A stretch of DNA of 64,000 nucleotides, from the NCBI RefSeq assembly GCF_014200675.1, contig NZ_JACHCI010000003.1, positions 124,001 to 188,000 on the forward strand, in the 5' to 3' direction. Numbering within the stretch: position 1 is the stretch's first letter; every line of letters starts with the position of its first letter. A program made the position numbers and the translations under genes. The notes under the pieces are model-generated. The model was not told the DNA's origin and made no database searches. It was given only the letters and a program-made list of their open reading frames with translations. This stretch comes from Janthinobacterium saanense (GTDB lineage Bacteria; Pseudomonadota; Gammaproteobacteria; Burkholderiales; Burkholderiaceae_D). Positions 35,162 through 44,869 of the stretch are shown piece by piece.

Positions 35162-35876
35162 CCCACAGCGCTCCCAAGGTCGCCAGCGCCGTCAAGCCCG
35201 CTGTTTCCGTGCGCAAAATGCGCGGGCCCATCGCCAGGCCGATGGCGCCGGCGGCCAGTGCGGCTTTTTCTTCCGCTTCCGAAAAACCGCCTTCCGGTCC
35301 CACCATCAGGGTGATCGCCTGTGGTGGCTGGTGGCGCGCCCAGTCGGCCAGTGACTGTTCCGCGCGCGGCGTCAAGATGATGCGCTTATGTAAATCTTGC
35401 TGGCTGCTCCAGCTATTGAAGTCCTGCAGCGGCGCCAGTTGCGCCAGGCGGTTACGCCCGCTCTGTTCCGAAGCGGAAACGATGATGCCTTGCCAATGAG
35501 CAAGTTTCTTTTCCGCCCGTTCGGCGGACAAGCGCACCACGCAGCGCTGCGCCGCCAGCGGTACGATGCCGGCCGCGCCCAGCTCGATGGCTTTTTCAAT
35601 GATCCAGTCCATTTTTGAGGCTTCCGGCAAGGCTTGCGCCAGGGTCACCGCGTAGGGCAGTTCCGCTTCGCGCGCCACATGCGCTTGCACTTCGGCCGTC
35701 ACGCTGCGCTTGGCCACTGTGACCAGGCTGGCTTGCACTTCACCGCCTTCGCCATTGAACAGGGTAATGATGTCACCGGGCGCCAGGCGCACGACTTGTA
35801 TATGGTGGGCAACGGCTTCAGGCAGAGCGATAGTGGTGCCGGCGACGAGCGGCTGGGGGCAGAAAAAACGCGGCAT
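35151..35876 (-). CDS. rsmE: 16S rRNA m3U1498 methyltransferase RsmE
   Basis: 241 residues. An N-terminal PUA-like domain (MPRFFCPQPL, HHIQVVRLAPGDIITLFNG) precedes a SPOUT knot with LAQALPEASKMDWIIEKAIELG, MVGPEGGFSEAEE and the SAM-binding LRTETAGLTALA. It methylates N3 of U1498 in 16S rRNA. The stop codon and last residues (GALWGGM) fall at the border of the receptor remnant, so the extreme C-terminus may have been altered when the remnant was joined. Confidence 0.95.
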   Translation of the reverse strand: MPRFFCPQPLVAGTTIALPEAVAHHIQVVRLAPGDIITLFNGEGGEVQASLVTVAKRSVTAEVQAHVAREAELPYAVTLAQALPEASKMDWIIEKAIELGAAGIVPLAAQRCVVRLSAERAEKKLAHWQGIIVSASEQSGRNRLAQLAPLQDFNSWSSQQDLHKRIILTPRAEQSLADWARHQPPQAITLMVGPEGGFSEAEEKAALAAGAIGLAMGPRILRTETAGLTALATLGALWGGM

Positions 35877-36061
35877 GCAAATCCTCGACAGCGGTAAAGT
35901 GGGTAAAAGACGTGAAAGTATAGCCAGTTGGCTGGCCAGTACGCCGCAATTCTAATTTGCAGTCCCCCAGTCTGGTAAAATAGTTGACTACAGAAAGCAG
36001 CCGGCTTCCTTGTCTGCGCTGCTGCAAACGAATTCCAAACTCGCGACTGACCCACATCATC

Positions 36062-38059
36062 ATGACAACTACGCTCCCGACTACCAAAATGGCCAATGCG
36101 ATCCGCGCACTGGCAATGGACGCTGTACAAAAGGCTAATTCCGGCCATCCTGGCATGCCGATGGGCATGGCCGAGATCGCAGTTGCCTTGTGGAGTGGTC
36201 ATTATCGCCACAATCCCGCCAATCCAAAATGGCAAAACCGCGACCGTTTCCTGCTGTCGAACGGCCACGGCTCGATGCTGCACTACGCTTTGCTGCACTT
36301 GACCGGCTACGACCTGTCGATGGACGACATCAAGGCCTTCCGCCAGATGCATTCGAAAACCCCGGGCCACCCGGAAGTCGATATCACGCCAGGCGTGGAA
36401 ACGACCACCGGCCCGCTGGGCCAGGGCATCGCCAATGCCGTCGGCATGGCTCTGTCGGAACAATTGCTGGCCGCTGAATTTAACAAGCCTGGCCACGACA
36501 TCGTCAACCACTACACCTATGCATTCCTGGGCGACGGTTGCCTGATGGAAGGTATTTCGCACGAAGTATGCGCGCTGGCCGGCACCCTGGGCTTGAACAA
36601 GCTGATCGCCCTGTACGACGACAACGGCATTTCCATCGACGGTAAAGTCGAAGGCTGGTTCACCGACGACACCCCGGGCCGTTTCGAAGCTTATGGCTGG
36701 AACGTGATCCGCGCTGTCGACGGCCATGACGTTGCCGCCATCTCGGCTGCCATCGCCGCTGCAAAAGCCGCGACCAAGCCAACCTTGATCTGCTGCAAGA
36801 CCATCATCGGCAAGGGTTCGCCCAATCTGCAAGGCGGCGACAAGGTGCACGGCGCCGCGCTGGGCGACAAGGAAATTGCTGCCGTACGCGAATACATCGG
36901 CTGGGACGCCGCGCCATTTGAAATTCCAGCCGACGTGTATGGCGCCTGGGATGCGAAAGAGCAGGGCGCCCTGCTGGAAAAAGACTGGAACGAGCGTTTT
37001 GCCGCTTACAGCCGTGAGTTCCCGCAGCAAGCCGCTGAACTGAACCGCCGCATGAAGGGCGAGTTGCCAGAAGCATTTGAAGCGGCCTTGAGCGCTGCCA
37101 TCGCTTCCTGCGTGGAAAAGAAAGAAAATATCGCGACCCGCAAGGCCAGTCAGAACGCCATCCAGGCACTGGCTTCGTCGCTGCCGGAATTCCTGGGCGG
37201 CTCGGCCGACCTGACCGGTTCGAACCTGACCAACTGGAAAGAGTGCGTGGCCGTGCGTTCGGGCCAGCCTGGCAACCATATCAACTACGGCGTGCGTGAA
37301 TTTGGCATGAGCGCCATCATGAACGGCATCACCTTGCACGGTGGTTACATTCCGTTCGGCGCCACCTTCCTGACGTTCTCCGACTACAGCCGCAATGCCC
37401 TGCGCATGGCCGCCCTGATGAAGCTGCGTTCGATCTTCGTGTTCACCCACGATTCGATCGGCCTGGGCGAAGACGGCCCGACCCATCAATCGGTCGAGCA
37501 CGTTTCGTCGATGCGTTTGATTCCTAACCTGGACAACTGGCGTCCATGCGACACCGTCGAGTCGGCTGCTGCCTGGGGCGCTGCCGTGCGCCGCAAGGAT
37601 GGCCCGTCGACCCTGATCTTCTCGCGCCAGAACCTGCCATATCAAGAACGCAGCAGCGAGCAGATCGAAAACATTTACCGCGGTGGTTATGTGCTCAATG
37701 ACGTGCTTGACGCCAAAGCCATCCTGATCGCCACCGGTTCCGAAGTGGAACTGGCTGTGGCTGCCGCCAGCGCGCTCGCTTCCGAAGGCATCGCTGTCCG
37801 CGTGGTATCGATGCCGTCGACCGACGTGTATGACCGCCAGGACGCGGCCTACAAGGCCAGCGTCTTGACCAAAGGTGTGCCACGCGTGGCGATTGAAGCC
37901 GGCGTGACCAGCTTCTGGTACAAATATGTGGGCCTGGAAGGCGCCGTGGTCGGTATCGATACCTTCGGTGAATCGGCCCCGGCTGGCGTGCTGTTCAAGC
38001 ATTTCGGCTTCACGGTCGACAACGTCGTGGCCAAGGTCAAGGCTGTCATCGCCGGCTAA
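36062..38059 (+). CDS. tkt: transketolase
   Basis: 665 residues from the ATG at 36062; the frame is open slightly further upstream without homology. The thiamine diphosphate-binding region is DGCLMEG...[12 protein letters not shown]. Substrate-site motifs include [25 protein letters not shown] and [14 protein letters not shown]. The C-terminal domains have [16 protein letters not shown] and [11 protein letters not shown]. It moves two-carbon ketol units in the pentose phosphate and Calvin-type pathways. It is followed by a terminator and then gap, a sugar-phosphate pairing common in betaproteobacteria. Confidence 0.97.
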   Translation: MTTTLPTTKMANAIRALAMDAVQKANSGHPGMPMGMAEIAVALWSGHYRHNPANPKWQNRDRFLLSNGHGSMLHYALLHLTGYDLSMDDIKAFRQMHSKTPGHPEVDITPGVETTTGPLGQGIANAVGMALSEQLLAAEFNKPGHDIVNHYTYAFLGDGCLMEGISHEVCALAGTLGLNKLIALYDDNGISIDGKVEGWFTDDTPGRFEAYGWNVIRAVDGHDVAAISAAIAAAKAATKPTLICCKTIIGKGSPNLQGGDKVHGAALGDKEIAAVREYIGWDAAPFEIPADVYGAWDAKEQGALLEKDWNERFAAYSREFPQQAAELNRRMKGELPEAFEAALSAAIASCVEKKENIATRKASQNAIQALASSLPEFLGGSADLTGSNLTNWKECVAVRSGQPGNHINYGVREFGMSAIMNGITLHGGYIPFGATFLTFSDYSRNALRMAALMKLRSIFVFTHDSIGLGEDGPTHQSVEHVSSMRLIPNLDNWRPCDTVESAAAWGAAVRRKDGPSTLIFSRQNLPYQERSSEQIENIYRGGYVLNDVLDAKAILIATGSEVELAVAAASALASEGIAVRVVSMPSTDVYDRQDAAYKASVLTKGVPRVAIEAGVTSFWYKYVGLEGAVVGIDTFGESAPAGVLFKHFGFTVDNVVAKVKAVIAG

Positions 38060-38079
38060 TTGATTTAGTAGCAAGTTCC

Positions 38080-38123
38080 TGCCGCCAGCGCCCCGCAGAT
38101 GGGCGCGGCGGCACGCATTTTTT
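38080..38123 (+). terminator. terminator between transketolase and GAPDH genes
   Basis: TGCCGCC-A-GCGCCC pairs with GGGCGC-GGCGGCA (one bulged A), followed after four bases by six T. Confidence 0.75.
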
Positions 38124-38159
38124 GAATGTGTTCAGTTTTTTTTCTATCAGGAGCAGAGT

Positions 38160-39170
38160 ATGACGATCAAAGTTGCAATCAACGGCTACGGCCGCATCGG
38201 CCGTAATGTATTGCGCGCTTTCTACGAAGGCGGCAAGAAACAAGATATCCAGATCGTTGCCATCAACGACCTGGGCGACGCCAAGTCGAACGCCCACCTG
38301 ACCCGCTACGACACTGCCCACGGCAAGTTCCCAGGCACCGTCACGGTCGAAGGCGACAACATGATCGTGAATGGCGATCCGATCCGCGTGTTTGCACAAC
38401 GCAATCCTGCTGAAATTCCGTGGGGCGAGCTGGGCGTGGACGTGGTGCTCGAGTGCACCGGCTTCTTCACCACCAAAGAAAAGGCTTCGGCCCACCTGAA
38501 AGGCGGCGCCAAGAAAGTCATCATTTCCGCACCAGGCGGCAAGGATGTGGACGCTACCGTCGTATTCGGCGTCAACCACTCGGTACTGAAATCGACCGAC
38601 ACGGTCATTTCGAATGCTTCGTGCACCACCAATTGCCTGGCACCGCTGGTCAAACCGTTGAACGACGCCATCGGCATCGAAACCGGCCTGATGACCACCG
38701 TGCACGCCTACACCAACGACCAGGTATTGTCCGACGTGATGCATGAAGACCTGCGCCGCGCCCGTTCGGCCACCATGAGCATGATCCCGACCAAGACCGG
38801 CGCCGCCGCTGCGGTTGGCCTGGTGCTGCCTGAGCTGAACGGCAAACTGGACGGTTTCGCGATTCGCGTGCCGACCATCAACGTGTCGCTGGTCGACCTG
38901 TCCTTCATCGCCAAGCGTGACACCACCGTGGAAGAAGTCAATGCCCTGATGAAGTCCGCTTCGGAAGGCGCGCTGGAAGGCATTTTGACGTACCAGACCG
39001 AACCGCTGGTATCGATCGACTTCAACCATAACCCGGCTTCGTCGAACTTCGATTCGACCCTGACCAAAGTGTCGGGCCGTCTGGTGAAAGTATCGTCGTG
39101 GTACGACAATGAGTGGGGTTTCTCGAACCGCATGCTCGACACCACCGTTGCACTGATGTCTGCCAAGTAA
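38160..39170 (+). CDS. gap: glyceraldehyde-3-phosphate dehydrogenase
   Basis: 336 residues. The NAD-binding start is [20 protein letters not shown], and the active site [17 protein letters not shown] holds the catalytic cysteine. The sugar-phosphate site is visible around TVHAYTNDQ and [22 protein letters not shown], and the end is [16 protein letters not shown]. It oxidises glyceraldehyde-3-phosphate in glycolysis. A CAGGAGCAG ribosome site precedes the ATG. Confidence 0.97.
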   Translation: MTIKVAINGYGRIGRNVLRAFYEGGKKQDIQIVAINDLGDAKSNAHLTRYDTAHGKFPGTVTVEGDNMIVNGDPIRVFAQRNPAEIPWGELGVDVVLECTGFFTTKEKASAHLKGGAKKVIISAPGGKDVDATVVFGVNHSVLKSTDTVISNASCTTNCLAPLVKPLNDAIGIETGLMTTVHAYTNDQVLSDVMHEDLRRARSATMSMIPTKTGAAAAVGLVLPELNGKLDGFAIRVPTINVSLVDLSFIAKRDTTVEEVNALMKSASEGALEGILTYQTEPLVSIDFNHNPASSNFDSTLTKVSGRLVKVSSWYDNEWGFSNRMLDTTVALMSAK

Positions 39171-39844
39171 TTTCCGGCAATTGCTGAACACGCCCTGCGG
39201 GGCGCGATGCCGCCCTGGCTTGTAGCCGGGGCGGCTTTTTTTATGCCTTGAATTTTGTAGCCGCGGAGCACAATTTTTACCATTTTCCGGCAAGCCTACC
39301 CTGTGCTTCCCCGCCTGTTTTTATCCCTCTGCTTGCCACAGACGTCGGTTCCAAGATGTAACAGTGTCTTACATTTGCTTACATCTGTAGGTAAAATATG
39401 GTGGTTAATAAGTAATCATTGTAGTCCTGTCTCCTCGCAGGAGCACAGCCCCACCCCCCGTTCCCCGGCATTGCCATGTCAGCATGCGGTGCGACATCCA
39501 ATAATTTTCTCTCGCGATACAACATTCTTCCTCATAGGTAAATCCCTTGGCGGAAATTATTTATACAGTTGAATTTTATTTGTCATAAATGAAAAATAAT
39601 CCAATTTAATATTTCAAAATATGCAATTTATTAAGATGTATATCGTCAAGTCGTTTTATTGCAACATTTAATAACATTTGTAACAAAGTCTGATTTCTTA
39701 CATGCATAATTAATTTTCTTGCAGTGATGACATATTGCATAAAAAGTATTTGTTTCCTATGTCTGCCGCATCTGTCATTGACTGCTTGAGTTGAATTTTA
39801 AATAATAAAATTATGTATATAAAAAAGCAAAAAAGGGAAGAGTA
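39171..39844. promoter_or_regulatory. AT-rich 674-base leader upstream of receptor 2
   Basis: No gene seen after the gap terminator. The last ~450 bases are strongly AT-rich. It contains TGTAACA at 39357-39363 with an inverted repeat GATGTAA/TTACATC (39355-39361 and 39379-39385), and TTTGTAACA at 39677-39685. It probably holds the promoter and control sites of the receptor. Confidence 0.5.
39209..39242 (+). terminator. terminator after gap
   Basis: GCCGCCC pairs with GGGCGGC, with an inner GGCT/AGCC extension, followed by seven T. Confidence 0.88.
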
Positions 39845-42628
39845 ATGTTCTTAAGAGAAAAAACCAGTGTGGCATTAGTTCGTTTGGCGATCGGTACGTT
39901 AGCGGGCGCCGGTATGTTTGCTCAGTATGCGCATGCGCAAGATGCAAGCCTGGCGCAAAAGACCGAGGCCTCTGCCAAGGTCAACGCCGACGGCACCGAT
40001 AATAGTGGCGTGCACAAGGTATACGTGACCGGTTCCAACGTGCGCCGTATTGCCTTGGAGTCGGCTTCGCCGGTGCAAATCATCACGCGTGAAGAATTGA
40101 CACGCGGCGGCGCCACCTCGCTCAACGAAGTGTTGCGCACCATTTCGGCTAACGTCGGCGGTATCGATGAAAACCGCACCAATGGTTTTAGCGCCGGCGC
40201 TGCCGGTCTGAACTTGCGTGGCTTTGGCAGCCAGGCTACTTTGACCCTGATCAACGGCCGCCGCCTGGCCCCCTATGCACAGCCTGAATTCCAGACGACG
40301 TTTGTCGACTTGAACTCGATACCGGTTGGTGCAGTTGAACGTATTGAAATCCTGAAAGACGGCGCCTCGGCCATCTATGGCTCGGAAGCCATGGCCGGTG
40401 TGGTCAACATCATTTTGCGCGACAGTTTCGAAGGCCTGGAAGTGGGCGGCTCGCTGGGGCAGTCCAGCCGCAATGATGGTGAGCAAAAACGTGCCACCGT
40501 GAGTTTCGGTAAAGGCAGCCTGGTCAAAGACCACTTCAATGCTTATGCCACCCTGGATGTGCGTCAGCGCGACCCGATGTACCTGCGCAAGCGTGATGGT
40601 TACCTGAGCACGCAGGATCTGCGCGCCTATGGCTACAAGGATAACCGCTCGCTGTACACCTATCCAGGCAATATCTACTGGACCGACAAGGCGACCGGTG
40701 CCCTGACTTCGCGCACGCTCGACAAGAACTGCCCGGCTGACCGCCTGGTTCCTGCCAATAGTGTCCTGGGCGCGGGCGCACTGGGCCAGGCTTGCGTGTT
40801 TGATGATTTCCAGGACAGCTCGATCAATTCCGCCGGCAAGACCGACCGTTTCGGCATCACCAGCCGCCTGACCTGGCAGCCTACCGCGAGCACCACGGTC
40901 TTCAGCGAGTTGATGTTCAACCGTAATAAAGCCACTGTCACCGGCCTGCTGCACTGGGTTGCGGGCCAGACTGGTCAACCTACGCCAGCCTTGCCGATCA
41001 CGCATCCACAGTATCCGCAAGAACTGATTGGCCCAGACGGCAAGACCTTGGCCGGCGGCAATGGTACCGTGCGTGTACGCGCGTCGCTGCGCGACTTCCC
41101 GGGCCAGGGCCAGGACAACACCACCGATTTTGGCCGCTACCTGGTCGGCGTCAAGGGTGACTTCCATAACTGGGATTGGGAAACAGCCCTGTTGCAAACG
41201 AATAGTAAAGTTGTTTCGCGCAACACCAGTGCGATCTTGCTGACGCCTTTCGTCAATGCCTACAAGAACGGCACCTTTATCTTCGGTGGCGGCGCAGCCA
41301 ATCAGGCCCTGTATGATTCGATCACGGCCAACTCGGAAAATCTGTTCAAGTCCGGTTTGACACAAATCGATGGCAAGATCTCCGGCGAACTGTTCAACTT
41401 GCCAGCTGGCGCCGTCGGCCTGGCCGTCGGTACCGAGTTCCGTCGGGAATCGCTGGAGACTAGCCCGGATCCGATCGCGGTCGAAGGCGAGTTCTATCAC
41501 CAGGCGCAATTGCCGCCTGGCTTCTCAAACAGCCGCCGTATCGCATCGATCTACGCAGAATCAACGATTCCTCTGCTGAAGTCGCTCGAAGCCCAGGTGG
41601 CTGTGCGTCATGACCATTATTCGGACTACGGTAATTCGACCACGCCGAAAGTTGGCCTGAAATGGAACGTCACGCCAGCCTTCATGGTACGTGGCACCTA
41701 CGCTGAAGGTTTCCGTGCACCAACGCTGGTAGAGAACTCTACCGACGTGCGCAATGCCTTCGTGTCGATCCGTGATCCCTTCCGTTGCAACGCGCAATAC
41801 AAGCTGGGCTGCACGACTTCCAGTCCGTATCAAAGTGGCGCCAATCCGGAGCTGAAGCCTGAAACGGCGAAAAGCTACACTCTGGGCCTGGCCTGGGAGC
41901 CTAGCTCCTCGTTCCTGGCAACGGTCGATCTGTGGCAGATCAAGCGTGTCAATGAAATCGGCACCTATGACCTGACCAAAGTACTGGCCGATCCGAGCCG
42001 TTACGCGGGTGACCCAGCCGTTGCCATTACGCGTGCTGATTTGACTGCCGCCGACAAGGCCGCTGGTGCGACTGCTGGTGAAATCACCAACATCAAGATG
42101 TTGCTGACCAACGTGGCTGTCACGCAAATCCGTGGCGTGGACTTGAAACTGACTGGCCGTATCAATATGGGCGAGTACGGCACCTTGCAGCCGACCTTGA
42201 ACGTCAGCCATATGCAGTCGTTCAAGAATGCACCGTCGCCGACCGACGACCTGATCGAGTACGCGGGTACCCGCGGTACGCCGTCGGTACAGGCCAACCT
42301 GGGTCTGGCCTGGAAAAAAGCAGCCTATGCCCTGTCGGCCGATACGGTGTTCGTCAGCAAGATGGCTTCCGTTGCCGACCGTACCCAACCTTGTGGATTG
42401 GAAATCGAAGGCTACCCGGAACTGTGCAAAGGTATTCCATCGTTCACCGTGGTTAACCTTGGCGGCAGCTACAGCGGCTTCAAGAACACCAAACTGAGCT
42501 TTGCAATCCAGAACGCCTTTGACCGCAAACCGCCTTTCCATCCAAACGATTCGGCAAACTACTATGCGCCGCTGCACAGCGCGATGGGCCGTTACTTCCA
42601 GATTACGGCTGATTACAGCTTCAAGTAA
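39845..42628 (+). CDS. TonB-dependent outer-membrane receptor 2
   Basis: 927 residues. The signal peptide ends at HAQDA. A longer N-terminal linker than in the other copies leads to the TonB-box region KVYVTGSNVRR and the plug (SPVQIITREELTRGG, LRGFGSQATLTLINGRRLAP, ERIEILKDGASAIYGSEAM). The barrel ends in ITADYSFK. Extracellular cysteine pairs are seen at NCPAD to QACVF and CNAQYKLGC. AGGGAAGAG precedes the ATG. An S9 peptidase gene follows 129 bases downstream after a terminator, suggesting that receptor and peptidase serve the same substrate. Confidence 0.94.
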   Translation: MFLREKTSVALVRLAIGTLAGAGMFAQYAHAQDASLAQKTEASAKVNADGTDNSGVHKVYVTGSNVRRIALESASPVQIITREELTRGGATSLNEVLRTISANVGGIDENRTNGFSAGAAGLNLRGFGSQATLTLINGRRLAPYAQPEFQTTFVDLNSIPVGAVERIEILKDGASAIYGSEAMAGVVNIILRDSFEGLEVGGSLGQSSRNDGEQKRATVSFGKGSLVKDHFNAYATLDVRQRDPMYLRKRDGYLSTQDLRAYGYKDNRSLYTYPGNIYWTDKATGALTSRTLDKNCPADRLVPANSVLGAGALGQACVFDDFQDSSINSAGKTDRFGITSRLTWQPTASTTVFSELMFNRNKATVTGLLHWVAGQTGQPTPALPITHPQYPQELIGPDGKTLAGGNGTVRVRASLRDFPGQGQDNTTDFGRYLVGVKGDFHNWDWETALLQTNSKVVSRNTSAILLTPFVNAYKNGTFIFGGGAANQALYDSITANSENLFKSGLTQIDGKISGELFNLPAGAVGLAVGTEFRRESLETSPDPIAVEGEFYHQAQLPPGFSNSRRIASIYAESTIPLLKSLEAQVAVRHDHYSDYGNSTTPKVGLKWNVTPAFMVRGTYAEGFRAPTLVENSTDVRNAFVSIRDPFRCNAQYKLGCTTSSPYQSGANPELKPETAKSYTLGLAWEPSSSFLATVDLWQIKRVNEIGTYDLTKVLADPSRYAGDPAVAITRADLTAADKAAGATAGEITNIKMLLTNVAVTQIRGVDLKLTGRINMGEYGTLQPTLNVSHMQSFKNAPSPTDDLIEYAGTRGTPSVQANLGLAWKKAAYALSADTVFVSKMASVADRTQPCGLEIEGYPELCKGIPSFTVVNLGGSYSGFKNTKLSFAIQNAFDRKPPFHPNDSANYYAPLHSAMGRYFQITADYSFK

Positions 42629-42644
42629 TCGCGTGTGAGTCAAC

Positions 42645-42681
42645 AGGCGCCGTGACCATCAAGGGAGCGGCGCCTTTTTTT
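42645..42681 (+). terminator. terminator after receptor 2
   Basis: AGGCGCCG pairs with CGGCGCCT across a 15-base loop and is followed by T residues. Confidence 0.85.
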
Positions 42682-42757
42682 ATCAGGCTGTACTGCGGAA
42701 AAACCGCGTAGCTGTCCGCAGAAAATCTATGCCATTGTCTTTATCGAGGAGACTATT

Positions 42758-44764
42758 TTGAACCGACGCATTATTCCTGTCCTGCTTGGCGCGCTGTTGC
42801 TCAGTAGCGGCCTCTATGGCGCGCACGCCCGCGCCGACGAGTCAATCCCGATTGCCGATTTTTTCAAGAAGGCTGAATTCAGCGGCCGCCCCATCCTGTC
42901 ACCCGATGGACAAAGCATGGCGGTACTGACGCCGCGTAACGGGCGTGCTGTACTAGCCGTGATTAATCTCGATACGCGCGCCTCAACGGTGGTCGCCTCG
43001 GATCCCGAGTGGAACGTGGCCAATCCGATGTGGGTCAATAACCAGCGCCTGGTGTTCAGCATCAGCAAAGGCAGCGAAGAAGTACTGGAAAAGCAGACCG
43101 GTGGCGGCTTGTTTGCTGTCAACAGTGATGGCAGTGGTTTCCGCAAGCTGGTGATCAGCGTCAAGGAAGCCATGAGTACCGGCATGCCCTACAAGCCGGT
43201 GACGGTATTGCAGCGCGTTGGCGATGATAGCAATGACTTGATCGTGGTCAACAATGAGCGTGGCCGGGACGCCGACCTGGGCGCCAGCGATGTATTTCGT
43301 CTCGATACCACCAATGGCCGCATGGCCTTGCTGACTTTTAATAATCCGGGCGCCGTCAGCGGCTGGGTGCTGGACCATAATAATGTGATCCGCGTGGCCT
43401 CATCCATGACGGTGGAAGCAGGCAGCAAGCGCATCATACAGACGGTGTATCTGCGCGATGACGAGAAAGCGCCATGGAAAACGATTTACCAGGCCTATCT
43501 CGACGAAGGCAAGGAAATGAATCCCTTGGGCTTTGACTTCGATAACAAGACCCTGTTTGTGGCGGGGCGTTTCAATGGCCGGGACAAGGCTGGCGTGCAC
43601 ATCTGGAATAGCCAGACCAGCAGTGCTGGCGAATTGATCGCTGAACATGCGGAAGCCGATATTGCCGATGGCCTGGTGTTTGACGATGCGCGTAAAAAGA
43701 TTGTGGGCGTGGCCGTCAATGGCATGAAGCCGGAGATGTATTATTTTGACGAAGACTATGCCCGCCTGCAGGCCTCGCTCGATGCCAGTCTGCCCAATGA
43801 ACAAGTGCGTTTCCAGTGGCGTGGCAACCGTGCCGTGGTGGTCACCAGCGGCGTCAACAATGTGGGCAAGCTGTATTTCTTTGACACCGCCAAGAAGACG
43901 CTGGAGCCGCTGTACAGCGTCAAGCCTGAACTCGATGGCAAGAAGCTTTCCGAGCAAAGCGTGATCCACTACAAGGCGCGCGATGGCTTGACGATACCCG
44001 CCTATCTGACCTTGCCGGAAGGACGTGTCCCGAAAGCCTTGCCGCTGGTGGCTTACATCCACGGCGGGCCCCATGCCCGGGACGCTTTTGGTTATGATCC
44101 CATCACCCAGATGCTGGCCTCGCGCGGCTACGCCGTGCTGCAGCCGCAGTTCCGCATGTCAACTGGTTTCGGCTGGAAACATCATACGGCAGGCTGGAAG
44201 CAATGGGGCCTGAGCATGCAGGACGACATCACGGATGGCATAGAAGACCTGGTCAAGCAGGGTGTGGTAGACCGCAACCGCGTGTGTATCATCGGCGCCA
44301 GCTATGGCGGCTATGCCACCATGTATGGTTTGGTGAAAAACCCGGATCTGTATAAATGCGGCATTAACTGGGTAGGCGTGACCGACGTGAAAATGCTGTT
44401 TACCGTTAACTGGTCGGATGTGGCCGGTCCGGTGATGGATAACATTGGTACGAAAATGCATGGCGATCCCAAAACCGACGAAGCCTATTTCAAGAAAGTG
44501 TCGGCGATCGAGCATGCAGACAAGATCAAGGCGCCGGTGCTGATGGCTTATGGTAGCGAAGACCGCCGCGTGCCGCTGATCCACGGCGAGAAAATGCGTG
44601 ACCAGTTGCTCAAGCAAGGTAATACCGTCGAATGGATGGTCATGACAGGCGAGGGCCATGGCTGGTCCAAGGAAAGCAATAACATCAAATGGGGCGAAGC
44701 CGTCTACCGCTTCATCGACCGCTATATTGGTCCGGCCGCCGGCAGCAAGACTGCCCAGCAGTAA
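42758..44764 (+). CDS. exported S9-family prolyl-oligopeptidase-like peptidase
   Basis: 668 residues from a TTG at 42758, supported by CGAGGA seven bases upstream. A signal peptide ends near AHARADES. The N-terminal two thirds is propeller-like, with repeated strands such as SPDGQSMAVLTPRNG. The C-terminal alpha/beta-hydrolase has GASYGGYATMYGL (nucleophile Ser), YGSEDRRVPLIHG (Asp) and TGEGHGW (His). It should cleave short peptides in the periplasm. Its place behind a TonB receptor and before another convergent one fits a role in peptide use; this is inference. Confidence 0.93.
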   Translation: MNRRIIPVLLGALLLSSGLYGAHARADESIPIADFFKKAEFSGRPILSPDGQSMAVLTPRNGRAVLAVINLDTRASTVVASDPEWNVANPMWVNNQRLVFSISKGSEEVLEKQTGGGLFAVNSDGSGFRKLVISVKEAMSTGMPYKPVTVLQRVGDDSNDLIVVNNERGRDADLGASDVFRLDTTNGRMALLTFNNPGAVSGWVLDHNNVIRVASSMTVEAGSKRIIQTVYLRDDEKAPWKTIYQAYLDEGKEMNPLGFDFDNKTLFVAGRFNGRDKAGVHIWNSQTSSAGELIAEHAEADIADGLVFDDARKKIVGVAVNGMKPEMYYFDEDYARLQASLDASLPNEQVRFQWRGNRAVVVTSGVNNVGKLYFFDTAKKTLEPLYSVKPELDGKKLSEQSVIHYKARDGLTIPAYLTLPEGRVPKALPLVAYIHGGPHARDAFGYDPITQMLASRGYAVLQPQFRMSTGFGWKHHTAGWKQWGLSMQDDITDGIEDLVKQGVVDRNRVCIIGASYGGYATMYGLVKNPDLYKCGINWVGVTDVKMLFTVNWSDVAGPVMDNIGTKMHGDPKTDEAYFKKVSAIEHADKIKAPVLMAYGSEDRRVPLIHGEKMRDQLLKQGNTVEWMVMTGEGHGWSKESNNIKWGEAVYRFIDRYIGPAAGSKTAQQ

Positions 44765-44806
44765 TTGACCAAGGCGTACACGGCGATGTCCGTGCGGATG
44801 CCATAT

Positions 44807-44844
44807 AAAAAACCCTCCCGGCTTGCGCCGGGAGGGTTTTTTTT
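44807..44844. terminator. bidirectional intrinsic terminator
   Basis: A 16-bp stem (AAAAAACCCTCCCGGC / GCCGGGAGGGTTTTTT) with a four-base loop. It ends the peptidase gene (+) and receptor 3 (-). Confidence 0.95.
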
Positions 44845-44869
44845 CGGGCTGCTGCGCGAGCTGCTGCGA

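Noticed and set aside
35699-38074. Open frame of about 790 codons antisense to transketolase
   Set aside because: Overlaps two well-conserved genes on the other frames and has no protein-like features.
39303-39572. Possible 89-residue protein in the gap before receptor 2
   Set aside because: No ribosome site, no domain, and it sits across an AT-rich leader with inverted repeats.
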